Source: Phytophthora quininea
Lineage: Eukaryota > Oomycota > Peronosporomycetes > Peronosporales > Peronosporaceae
Direction of reading: 5' to 3'
Assembly: GCA_011947345.1 (NCBI GenBank)
Contig: JAAVTG010001003.1
Span: forward strand, 806,001-870,000
Length of the DNA: 64,000 nt
The notes below the pieces were generated by a model. That model searched no databases. It saw only the letters and a list, made by a program, of their open reading frames with translations, and was not told the DNA's origin. Position 1 is the first letter of the stretch. Each line of letters opens with the position of its first letter. Shown one piece after another: positions 10,709 through 20,995 of this stretch. The position numbers and the translations under genes were made by a program.

Positions 10709-12857
10709 TAGTGTTAGTTTTTATTAGAGTTACTAATACTAATACATGTACACTCGGAATAGCATGAAAAACTAACACTAATTTGGTGTCAAACTGAAAC
10801 CGAGTTTGTAACACTTCCTATTCCGCCCCTTCGCACCGAGAACAACTTTTCGTCATTCATGTCACCATCGTCATCCTCAGGAACCCCGAAGGCCCTACCG
10901 CATTGAAGAAGCCATGGAGAGGACCCGTCACTTCGCCGAGGATCGACAAGACATTCGTCGCAGAGCTGCAGCGGACGAGCGACAAGTTTCAGCGCCGCGG
11001 AATCATATAGAACCTGATGAGCAAGTAAAGGATCCAGTGAATCCAGCTCCAACTTCAGGAACACGCAAACGGTAGCCCCCAGCACGTCGCCACCAAGCAG
11101 GACAAATTGGCTGTCATCAATTGGATGATTGAGGCAGACAAATTCGACCCAAAGTTTCTTTTCAAACACACGATCGACCAGTTTCCGCAATGTTTCCGTG
11201 CGGTATCCGATTCCGCCAACTTCATGAAGGCATCTCGATGATGGAAAGGACGCGAACCATTTCTCTCTGCCTATTGTGGCCCCGACAACCGCATGTCTGT
11301 GCAAGTAGTGCAACCACGTATTCGAAAACATGTACTCCTGAAAGCTTTACCCGGCCGTGGTCGCAAACGGGAACCATGGACTGCATGGCTGCTCGACCAA
11401 CTCCACGAAGAATTTCATCGGCTTCGCAAAGCCGGGTTGAAACTTACTCCTGCCGTACTGGTCACCGTAGCGCAGTATATTCTCGCCAACTCGACACACA
11501 GCGAATACTGCATAAAGGTTATTCCTCCTGGCAAACTGGTACGGTTTTACAACCGCATCAACGTAAGGTGGGCTCAATCGTTTCAAGAACGGTTTAATAT
11601 CGTACAGAGGAAACAATGTGGAAGAAAACAGCTTAGTCCCGCGAAAGAACTGCACATTGAAAAGGAGGTGGCGTTCCACATCGGCGTCTTAAAACGGGGG
11701 GCAATGGAGAATTTGTGAGTTTTCATATAGCGAACATGGATGAAACCCACTTCATCGTTGACACGGATAATGGGGAACTCTCAACACAAAGGGTGGTCAG
11801 CATATTCGGTACGCAGAAGTCGTATCCGGAACGTCTGGAATGACGATGGTGGTGTTAATTAACGGTGGAGTGTCTGCACGCATTGGCGTGCCGATGATGA
11901 TTTTCGTAAATCCCGACTGCAACTACCCTATTCGAGGTGTCCCCGACAACATACCTGGTAAGGCGTACGTGACTGTGGAGTCGTACGGACCCACGTGGCT
12001 ATAGACACATACAGCCATACGTGACTGTGGAGTCGTGCGAACACACAGTGCTGTGGACTCAAACTATTTTTGGTTTTGCTTTGCTGTTTGTAGGAGTGAC
12101 TTATCGCACGGCGAAAAAGTATTCATGACGTTCACCGTCTTTGCGCAATGGCTCGGCGAGCGGCAAGTCAACCCCAAGAAGCCTGGCAGTCGGAAGGCGA
12201 TTTTGTGGGCCGACAATTACAGCGGCCATGCTCTTATAGAAAACGTAAAAACTCAGCTACAGCAGCTCAGCGTTGAGCTTCGGTTCTTTCCACCCAATGC
12301 TACCCATCTCGTTCAGCCTGCTGACTCATTCGCGATTTCCAAAAGTAAAAGATGCCTGGATGAAGCGGTGGAACGAGAAAAAGTGGCTATGATCTGGAAC
12401 GAGGAGTAGCAAAACAATGTCAGAAGAGATAGATCATGGTCCGGCGCTCTAAAACAACAGGTAAAGGTTTATTTGCAGCTCGCTGCTGATGCCGTGACGG
12501 ATGTAAACGCCCAGAGAACATCGAAGACAAACATCACGTACGCCCAGAAGGCTATGATACGCTGCGGACTGGCATGCGCTGGTGATACGTGGAGCGTGAA
12601 CCAATTGAGTGACGAGTTGCAGTACATTGTTGACAAACACTACGACCACTTCTTGGGCAAGCCCGTCTCAGTAGGACCCGGGTTTAATAACGACGATCAC
12701 ACTTCCGAAAGTGAAGAGCGTCTCGAAGCTGAAGTGTAAAGTGAACTAACACTCATTTTGGTACCTTAGATAGTGTTAGTTTTTAATTGGTGTTATTAAC
12801 ACTGGTTAGCGTGGTTTTTGGAAATGGAGACTCTCGCAAATAGTGTTATTAACACTA
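10709..12857 (+). mobile_element. Decayed pogo-like transposon, array copy 3
   Basis: Third copy. It differs from copies 1 and 2 mainly by homopolymer lengths (one G fewer near 10628 in the unit flank, one C fewer near 10883). Confidence 0.6.
10859..12739 (+). pseudogene. pogo-like transposase pseudogene, array copy 3
   Basis: Same stop and frame breaks as copies 1 and 2. Loss of one C near 10883 changes the frame of the N-terminal fragment. Confidence 0.85.
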
Positions 12858-13218
12858 CATGCTGTATCTAATTGCCGAGTGAAACGAAGGGCCGCCCAGC
12901 CAAGCGTAGCTGGGTTGGTCACTTTTGTACAAAATCCTGCTAGAACTTATCAGATTGTGTGATAGAGGTAGAATGTCGCCCCCTACAATTTTCAAGGTAA
13001 GTGATGCTCTCGTGTGAATACCCGACAGATTGTGTGTTTCGTGGGTTCTGTCCTGTTTTTCGCGATTAAGTACGGTTGTGCTTTTGTGCTTTGTGCGCGC
13101 GAACATCAATCGCGTTGACGCGTCAACTTCCTGCAGCATCAACTTCCTGCCGCGAAGCGGAAAAACTGGCCTTTGAGCCCTCTCGGTCGCCACTGCGGGC
13201 TCCAATTTTCCCACATTC

Positions 13219-13492
13219 CGCAGTTCATCCACCGCAGCCCCACCAGCGCCGAGCAGTGGTCCGTCCTCTCGGGGTGCCGACCTTCAAGCCTCGCATCTCG
13301 TGCTGGCCTGGTCAGCAGGTACCGGCGCAGCAGCAGCAACAGTTCTTGCTGCCGCCGTACGGACAGCAGCCCATGCCCCAGACCTTCTACTCGCCCACGC
13401 GGTCGTGCTCGGAGCTGTTTGAGGACGTGTGGAATAACGAGCTCTTGGACACGCTCGTAACCGTGCTGCACGACCCCACCGTGCGCTGCTAA
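13219..13492 (+). pseudogene. 5'-truncated copy of zinc-finger gene 2, array copy 4
   Basis: Fourth copy of the C-terminal tail with its stop codon at 13490-13492 and the GA-repeat just after it. Confidence 0.8.
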
Positions 13493-14037
13493 GAGAGAGA
13501 GAGAGGAGGCAACAGGTATTTAGGAAAGAGTAAGGAGTGAGTGAGCCCCAAGTAACAGGTCGCTGTGCAGTAAATACATTCGTATCATGAAGAAGAACTT
13601 GGTGGGCGTCCATGGCGTTGAGGCAGCTCGAACTGAAGAGCTCGTGCTTCCTCAGCTTGGTTTTCGCGACGATCTTATTGCGACGCACCGAAAGAAGGCC
13701 ATTTTATTTCCATATCTCATGTTATCTTGAATCGAGTATGCCTTCGCGCGGCTACGTTGCATACCAACAACAAGTACGATTGCATAATTGTGTGACGTGG
13801 CTCGTCGCCTGCAATGTGGACATGATCTACTGAAAACAGGAGGAGTACACGTCCAGGTCTGTGAAACACACACGGGGCTGGGCGACATCTTCGAATATAG
13901 ACAAGACACGACCAACCTGACCGCGCCCGTTCCCGCAGTGCCGCGGCGTGGCAGGGGAAGAGGCCCCCCCGCCAAAGCCGAAAGCGTGAGGGCAGTACAT
14001 ACTACACTAACCACAGTAATCAGTGTTAGTGGTTGAA

Positions 14038-16184
14038 TAGTGTTAGTTTTTATTAGAGTTACTAATACTAATACATGTACACTCGGAATAGCATGAAAAC
14101 TAACACTAATTTGGTGTCAAACTGAAACCGAGTTTGTAACACTTCCTATTCCGCCCCTTCGCACCGAGAACAACTTTTCGTCATTCATGTCACCATCGTC
14201 ATCCTCAGGAACCCCGAAGGCCCTACCGCATTGAAGAAGCCATGGAGAGGACCCGTCACTTCGCCGAGGATCGACAAGACATTCGTCGCAGAGCTGCAGC
14301 GGACGAGCGACAAGTTTCAGCGCCGCGGAATCATATAGAACCTGATGAGCAAGTAAAGGATCCAGTGAATCCAGCTCCAACTTCAGGAACACGCAAACGG
14401 TAGCCCCCAGCACGTCGCCACCAAGCAGGACAAATTGGCTGTCATCAATTGGATGATTGAGGCAGACAAATTCGACCCAAAGTTTCTTTTCAAACACACG
14501 ATCGACCAGTTTCCGCAATGTTTCCGTGCGGTATCCGATTCCGCCAACTTCATGAAGGCATCTCGATGATGGAAAGGACGCGAACCATTTCTCTCTGCCT
14601 ATTGTGGCCCCGACAACCGCATGTCTGTGCAAGTAGTGCAACCACGTATTCGAAAACATGTACTCCTGAAAGCTTTACCCGGCCGTGGTCGCAAACGGGA
14701 ACCATGGACTGCATGGCTGCTCGACCAACTCCACGAAGAATTTCATCGGCTTCGCAAAGCCGGGTTGAAACTTACTCCTGCCGTACTGGTCACCGTAGCG
14801 CAGTATATTCTCGCCAACTCGACACACAGCGAATACTGCATAAAGGTTATTCCTCCTGGCAAACTGGTACGGTTTTACAACCGCATCAACGTAAGGTGGG
14901 CTCAATCGTTTCAAGAACGGTTTAATATCGTACAGAGGAAACAATGTGGAAGAAAACAGCTTAGTCCCGCGAAAGAACTGCACATTGAAAAGGAGGTGGC
15001 GTTCCACATCGGCGTCTTAAAACGGGGGGCAATGGAGAATTTGTGAGTTTTCATATAGCGAACATGGATGAAACCCACTTCATCGTTGACACGGATAATG
15101 GGGAACTCTCAACACAAAGGGTGGTCAGCATATTCGGTACGCAGAAGTCGTATCCGGAACGTCTGGAATGACGATGGTGGTGTTAATTAACGGTGGAGTG
15201 TCTGCACGCATTGGCGTGCCGATGATGATTTTCGTAAATCCCGACTGCAACTACCCTATTCGAGGTGTCCCCGACAACATACCTGGTAAGGCGTACGTGA
15301 CTGTGGAGTCGTACGGACCCACGTGGCTATAGACACATACAGCCATACGTGACTGTGGAGTCGTGCGAACACACAGTGCTGTGGACTCAAACTATTTTTG
15401 GTTTTGCTTTGCTGTTTGTAGGAGTGACTTATCGCACGGCGAAAAAGTATTCATGACGTTCACCGTCTTTGCGCAATGGCTCGGCGAGCGGCAAGTCAAC
15501 CCCAAGAAGCCTGGCAGTCGGAAGGCGATTTTGTGGGCCGACAATTACAGCGGCCATGCTCTTATAGAAAACGTAAAAACTCAGCTACAGCAGCTCAGCG
15601 TTGAGCTTCGGTTCTTTCCACCCAATGCTACCCATCTCGTTCAGCCTGCTGACTCATTCGCGATTTCCAAAAGTAAAAGATGCCTGGATGAAGCGGTGGA
15701 ACGAGAAAAAAGTGGCTATGATCTGGAACGAGGAGTAGCAAAACAATGTCAGAAGAGATAGATCATGGTCCGGCGCTCTAAAACAACAGGTAAAGGTTTA
15801 TTTGCAGCTCGCTGCTGATGCCGTGACGGATGTAAACGCCCAGAGAACATCGAAGACAAACATCACGTACGCCCAGAAGGCTATGATACGCTGCGGACTG
15901 GCATGCGCTGGTGATACGTGGAGCGTGAACCAATTGAGTGACGAGTTGCAGTACATTGTTGACAAACACTACGACCACTTCTTGGGCAAGCCCGTCTCAG
16001 TAGGACCCGGTTTAATAACGACGATCACACTTCCGAAAGTGAAGAGCGTCTCGAAGCTGAAGTGTAAAGTGAACTAACACTCATTTTGGTACCTTAGATA
16101 GTGTTAGTTTTTAATTGGTGTTATTAACACTGGTTAGCGTGGTTTTGGAAATGGAGACTCTCGCAAATAGTGTTATTAACACTA
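14038..16184 (+). mobile_element. Decayed pogo-like transposon, array copy 4
   Basis: Last copy. Its 3' flank runs to 16540 and then continues into unique sequence beginning GCAGACGAAG, which is probably the original neighbour of the element before amplification. Confidence 0.6.
14187..16077 (+). pseudogene. pogo-like transposase pseudogene, array copy 4
   Basis: Same inherited lesions. In addition there is one extra A in the run near 15709 and one G fewer near 16010, which shift the C-terminal fragments relative to the other copies. Confidence 0.85.
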
Positions 16185-16540
16185 CATGCTGTATCTAATT
16201 GCCGAGTGAAACGAAGGGCCGCCCAGCCAAGCGTAGCTGGGTTGGTCACTTTTGTACAAAATCCTGCTAGAACTTATCAGATTGTGTGATAGAGGTAGAA
16301 TGTCGCCCCCTACAATTTTCAAGGTAAGTGATGCTCTCGTGTGAATACCCGACAGATTGTGTGTTTCGTGGGTTCTGTCCTGTTTTTCGCGATTAAGTAC
16401 GGTTGTGCTTTTGTGCTTTGTGCGCGCGAACATCAATCGCGTTGACGCGTCAACTTCCTGCAGCATCAACTTCCTGCCGCGAAGCGGAAAACTGGCCTTT
16501 GAGCCCTCTCGGTCGCCACTGCGGGCTCCAATTTTCCCAC

Positions 16541-16804
16541 GCAGACGAAGCCTGGCTCGCAGAGTTCCCTCGTAGATCGTTGGTCGTGCTACTTCGGGTC
16601 TTCTCCACGTGACTAAACGCTTGTGATGGCCACAGCGTTGCCGGATCAGCAGCAGCTTTATTGTCGAGACAAACACTAGCACTTCCGTTAGCATCCTTGC
16701 TACGCTTGGTGGACTGCCAAGTTGTGTGTGTAGAGAAAGCTTTTTGTTTGTTTGTTGCGATTCGCATTAAGTTAGTTGCTACAGTTTGTACACGACGAGC
16801 TAAT
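16541..16804. other. Unique spacer between the array and zinc-finger gene 3
   Basis: Shared 3' region of the convergent zinc-finger genes 2 (+) and 3 (-). No gene seen. It marks the right edge of the duplicated block. Confidence 0.5.
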
Positions 16805-17477
16805 CTAGTCGAGCAGCATGCAGGACAGAATGTCGAGCATCTCGGGGCTCCACGGGTCTGTGCATGCGGTCTCGAACGGCGACGGCAGCTCGGCCTCCTC
16901 TGTGGAGATCAGCTCCCATGCGTTGCCGGCCCATTGCTGGTCGATGCCCGTGGGGCTCTCGTGTGACGACGAAAGACACTTTTGGCTGGTCGGTGTCAAG
17001 CACAACGAGCTCGGCGACGTGACCGTGAACTTCTCGCGCTCCTGCTCCGTGTGCTGGTTCTTGAGGTGGCGGTTGAGGTTGCCGGTAGTGCTGAACGACT
17101 TGCCGCACGACGGCACCTTGCACGTGTGTCCGCGGCGCGCTGTGGGTCTTCATGTGCTTGACCAGCTTGATGTCGCTCATGAAGGCGCACGAGCAGCCGT
17201 CGACGGGGCACCGGACGGGCTCGATGGCGCCGTGGAGGCGCATGTGGCGCGACAAGTTGCCTGAAGTGCTGAAGCGCTTGCCGCAGCCGCGTGCTCGGCA
17301 GACGTGCGGACGCTCGCCCGTGTGGGTCTTCATGTGCTCTGTGAGCGTGTACTTGCGGTTGAAGCGGCGTCCGCAGCGCACGTCGGGGCACTGGAAGGCT
17401 CTGCTGCCGCTGTCCTGCTTTGAGTTGGGGCTCGTGACCGGGGCCACGATCTGATCAACGTCGAAGGTCGATTGCAT
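16805..17477 (-). CDS. C2H2 zinc-finger protein, four fingers (3 of 4), one frameshift
   Basis: Putative nuclear DNA-binding protein. ATG at 17477. Fingers in order: RRFNRKYTLTEH, KRFSTSGNLSRH, CAFMSDIKLVKH and KSFSTTGNLNRH, followed by a Ser/Glu-rich tail ending in WSPEMLDILSCMLLD, the family motif. The frame breaks once, near 17125, between fingers 3 and 4, in a GC-rich stretch. The two halves match paralog 4 in order and spacing, so I treat it as one gene. Its upstream region is occupied 127 bp away by a hAT-type insertion (17612-19047), which could have displaced its promoter. Confidence 0.78.
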
Positions 17478-17603
17478 TGCTGGTAGCTGTTATTGTTCAC
17501 CTGTGTGAACGATGGCAAGTTGGGGAATGAGCCGAGTGTCCCTGTCGTGGTGCTGTCCGTACCCACCCGGCTGGAAAACGGAGACCGTGCCCTCGGGCGG
17601 ATG

Positions 17604-17611
17604 CTTGTGCT
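17604..17611. repeat. Left 8-bp target-site duplication (CTTGTGCT)
   Basis: Identical to 19048-19055 on the other side of the element. An 8-bp duplication is typical of hAT transposition. Confidence 0.88.
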
Positions 17612-19047
17612 CAGGCATGCTCTATCGGGGCATTATGCACATAAAAAGCCAAAAACCCTTTTGAAACTCTCCAGGAGTGCCCATTTTGCCGCTCGGATTC
17701 TAGGCTGTTGAAGGAGTTCTCCAGCCAACATTTGCTGTTACCTACATACCGACACGTTGGGAGTTGATACACGATGCATGCCACTTTCTGTTGAAGAACT
17801 ACGTTCGTCTTGGGATTCTCAAGACGAAAAGGCTAACACGAAATCGAGTGACGCATGGTGGTTGTGCCTATTTGTGGTCTGCAAGTTGACCGAGAAGATC
17901 CGCGCCTGCTTTCGCAAGCTGCAGTATAAAACGGTTACTATGCGCGAACAATACGCTGCTCTGAATGAACTCCACTTATCACTGGCGTTGAAATTTGAAA
18001 GCGAAATGACGAAGGTGAGCCAACTGTCGATTCACCAAAGGTCTCTGAGCATTAACCGTGATGCTGCCTTCACTCAAGAGACCTTTTCGACAAGATTGCC
18101 ACGGGACACCACAATGTTCATACATGCCGTCAAGGAGCTGAAGTGGGTTTCGCTGGCATGGCTCTGGACCAACCAAACATCCACGAGCATCAAGATGGCG
18201 AAGAGGCTTTGGAAGTTTCAGCGCATCTGGCGGACATGGTAGACGAAGATACCCCGAGTTTCCACGAGGATGAAGACATACCACAACTCAATGAAGTAAA
18301 TGAACCGACTGAATCCCAGCAATCAACGAGTCAGCAAGACTTGGTGGAAGCTGTTACTACAGCTCAGACCGTGATGATCGACGGAATTACCGATATCAAG
18401 CTCGATATTGCAGCAGAAGCCCGCGATGCGCCTCCAACGAGGTCGATTGACATCGTGAAGTGTACGGATGGAGCGTTCCGTCGTCTGCTGATCGCTCATT
18501 CAGCAAAATTGCAAGAATACCTAGGTGAATCGGCAACCGAGGAGATCTGGAGCCAGCGCAAGAACCTGATCCACGAATACAAGCTAAAGCGTGATGTTTG
18601 CATAAAGGTGAAGGATCAAGGTGATCTGTCGCTTGAAGACGCGTGGGCTAAAGTCGAACCTTGTGGTGAATTTGGAGCGCTCATCGAATTTGCTGTTGGT
18701 CTCGCAAGTATTGCTCCAGGAACCCATACTGTGGAAGGGGATTTCAGTACGCTAAACGGTGTAGCTGGTCCACAGAAGAACTGCAAGCGCGTCAATACTT
18801 CGAAGTCATGGAGCTGGCAGACAGATTGGAGTCAAGCAAGAAGGTTATAGCACAACAGTGAGTTTCTGATCCAACAGAGCGTACGTAGGCTAACCTCACG
18901 TACATTTCCATGCGTAAGCTAGTGCCCTTTAGGGTTTTCTGGCAATTCAATACATTTCCTGTGCAATGCCCCTTTGAAGTTTCCCAACTCTGCCCATTTT
19001 ACATCAAATCCCATCGACTTTCAAAATGCCCCGTTTGAGCATGCCTG
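17612..19047. mobile_element. hAT-type DNA transposon relic with TIRs and 8-bp TSD
   Basis: 1436 bp. The left end reads CAGGCATGCTCTATCGGGG; the right end read inward is CAGGCATGCTCAAACGGGG, followed by CATT on both sides, giving inverted termini of about 23 bp with three mismatches. Flanking 8-bp duplications are perfect. Inside are two overlapping fragments of a transposase-like protein. Element size and broken coding suggest an internally deleted, non-autonomous copy. Intact direct repeats imply a fairly recent insertion. Confidence 0.88.
17757..18850 (+). pseudogene. hAT-type transposase remnant
   Basis: Two overlapping frames, 17757-18242 and 18143-18850, together resemble the C-terminal part of a hAT-like transposase. 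The block GTHTVEGDFSTLNGV resembles the hAT dimerisation region where a conserved Ser/Glu-Phe pair precedes the end. No BED finger or complete RNase H-like core is present. It cannot be active as it stands. The family assignment rests mainly on the flanking termini and the 8-bp duplication. Confidence 0.6.
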
Positions 19048-19055
19048 CTTGTGCT
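19048..19055. repeat. Right 8-bp target-site duplication (CTTGTGCT)
   Basis: Matches 17604-17611 exactly. Confidence 0.88.
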
Positions 19056-19823
19056 GGACAAGTGCAGCGTGATGGCTGTCATACGGAGCGGAGCGGCGCC
19101 GATTTGCGCGCTCGTCATGGCGTGGGAAATGCCGCTCGCGGGGCTATGTGCGCGATGTCTTAGCCGAGCTACCTCAGCTCATCAAATCAAGGCCACAAAC
19201 AACCGGGCAAGACGATTCGCCCCTCCCGTTGGGCTCCCCAGCTGGCGCCAACTTGGACAGTGCAAACACCGGAGCACGCTCACTCGACTTTCATGTCGAG
19301 ACGGGCAGATCGCGCGCTGTAGCATGTCGACAGAGACACCTCGAGGGTGAACCGACTGCACACTGAATCCGGTAGAATTTGCGGGGGCGTAATGTGATGC
19401 TGTGCGCCGTGTACGCGACCTGCTTACTGGATGGGGGAGGGAAACAATCAGAAAATCGAGCCGTTTGCTCCCTGCGCGTGTGTTCATGTCAGCAAAATTG
19501 CTAGCGTAATGCAGAAAAGGTTGAAAGGCACTTGTCAAAGATCCACCATCGCCACCGCCGCCAACGCGCGTTTCGGGCTGGCTATTGCCTGTATACATGT
19601 TTTTCAGCGTCAGTGCTGCAATGGTGAGTGCAATTTGAATGGAGAAATAGAGGGAAATCCAGCACACTATGCTTGGAACATCTCTTTTTTTCGAACAGCA
19701 AAAACAATGTGATGACACTGGTAGCTACTCTTTACTTTTACACTAAGTAGTCGACGGAATACCAAAACAATTGGTTTGGAGACGGCCAAAGCACATACGA
19801 TACTCAACTTCACGGTGGTTTCA
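19056..19823. other. Intergenic, no gene recognised
   Basis: Continues the 5' flank of zinc-finger gene 3 and the 3' flank of gene 4. Only short open frames without recognisable domains. Confidence 0.4.
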
Positions 19824-20501
19824 TCACTCGAGCAGGATCTGGCCCAAGATGTCCAACATTTCGGTGCTCCAGGGCTCGCTGCTGGGTGTTTCCAACGGAG
19901 CGGGGACTGCTTCGCTAGGTAATCTGATTCCTGGGCTCGATTCTTCCCGGTATCGCTGGTCGACACTCGCCGGACTGGCCTTAGTTGACGCGCTGCTGGC
20001 TGCCTCGGCGGCGACTTTGTTGTGCAGCGAGACTGGCGAAAAGCTTTGGCTTTTCGTGGAACTCGCGATTTGCTCCTGCTTCCAGTCCTTGTGGTGGTTC
20101 CTGATGTGGCGGTTGAGGTTGCCCGTGGTGCTAAACGTCTTGGTGCAGCCTGCGATCTTGCAGGGATGCTCCCGTGGCAGGTCGTGCTGCTTGAGGTGTT
20201 TGGTCAGCTGGATGTCGCTCAGGAACGTGCGAGTGCAGTCGGCCTGCGGGCAGCGGATGAGCGGCAGCGGACCGTGCAGACGCATGTGTCTCGAGAGGTT
20301 GCTGGAGGTGGCGAACCGTTTGCTGCAGGCTGGTGCCCGGCAGACGTGAGGTCTCGCGCCCGTGTGGGTCTTCATGTGCTCGTTCAGCGTGTACTTGCGG
20401 TTGAATCGGCGCCCGCAGCGCTCGTCGGGGCAGCAGAATCGACGCTCCTCATCGCCACTGCCAGCGCTGCTAGACGGCGACACTGCTGGCGTTGCGTTCA
20501 T
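19824..20501 (-). CDS. C2H2 zinc-finger protein, four fingers (4 of 4), intact
   Basis: 225-residue putative transcription factor and the only intact single-frame four-finger member here. ATG at 20501. Fingers at roughly residues 23-45, 52-75, 82-105 and 112-136 (RRFNRKYTLNEH, KRFATSSNLSRH, RTFLSDIQLTKH, KTFSTTGNLNRH). The tail is Ser/Ala rich and ends in WSTEMLDILGQILLE, matching the other three C-termini. It lies divergent to the coiled-coil/LRR gene, 494 bp away. A four-paralog array with mixed orientation implies local duplications with inversion. Confidence 0.9.
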   Translation of the reverse strand: MNATPAVSPSSSAGSGDEERRFCCPDERCGRRFNRKYTLNEHMKTHTGARPHVCRAPACSKRFATSSNLSRHMRLHGPLPLIRCPQADCTRTFLSDIQLTKHLKQHDLPREHPCKIAGCTKTFSTTGNLNRHIRNHHKDWKQEQIASSTKSQSFSPVSLHNKVAAEAASSASTKASPASVDQRYREESSPGIRLPSEAVPAPLETPSSEPWSTEMLDILGQILLE

Positions 20502-20995
20502 TGCTGGCAGATTGACGAATGGATACTTTCGCTATCATTGTCATGTGCCAATGCAATCGCCCTGCAGTTCGTGGGTGAAGAAAGTCTTAGATGTCCACCA
20601 AGCGGAAAAACCCGAGCGCTTGCTGTCACACACACGCGCGCACGAATCCACCCACGGCAACAGGTTTCCCGGCGCAAATGAGGCAGGCGCTCCCGTAAGA
20701 CATGCCAGCGATCAGCGCGACACGAACGGCTCGGCCTTGCTCGCTTGCGACGAACAGCAGGAGGTCCACAGGAGCATCATCCCCTTCTTCTCGATTTCGC
20801 TCGGTTCAACTTGTCTGTCACGTGACCTCGCCAGCTGGGATCAGCAAGCTGCTCGGCCGAGTCAGCAGATCGAGGCGAAGATTTTGCTGTACGAATGCAA
20901 TTTGGACAAGTTTATTATAGCCACAGCTAAGATTAGCATGGAGAGCTCTCTCTCTCTCTGGGCGGGGCAGTGTTTCTTGACGGCATCTCGACACG

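Larger units (their letters stand above)
3232..16540 (+). repeat. Four-copy direct tandem array of a 3.33 kb zinc-finger-tail/transposon unit
   Basis: Units start at 3232, 6561, 9890 and 13219, all at CCGCAGTTCATCC and exactly 3329 bp apart. The fourth ends at 16540, 3 bp short of the internal junction. Each unit holds the last 275 bp of zinc-finger gene 2, about 550 bp of its 3' flank, a decayed pogo-like element of about 2.15 kb, and about 355 bp of further flank. Copies are nearly identical. Differences are mostly homopolymer lengths (for example near 3972, 10628 and 13962) plus a rare substitution (CCTGGG at 6019 against CCCGGG in later copies). All internal junctions read CCCAC-ATT-CCGCAG, with three bases absent from both parental edges, so they descend from one event. 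Confidence 0.92.
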
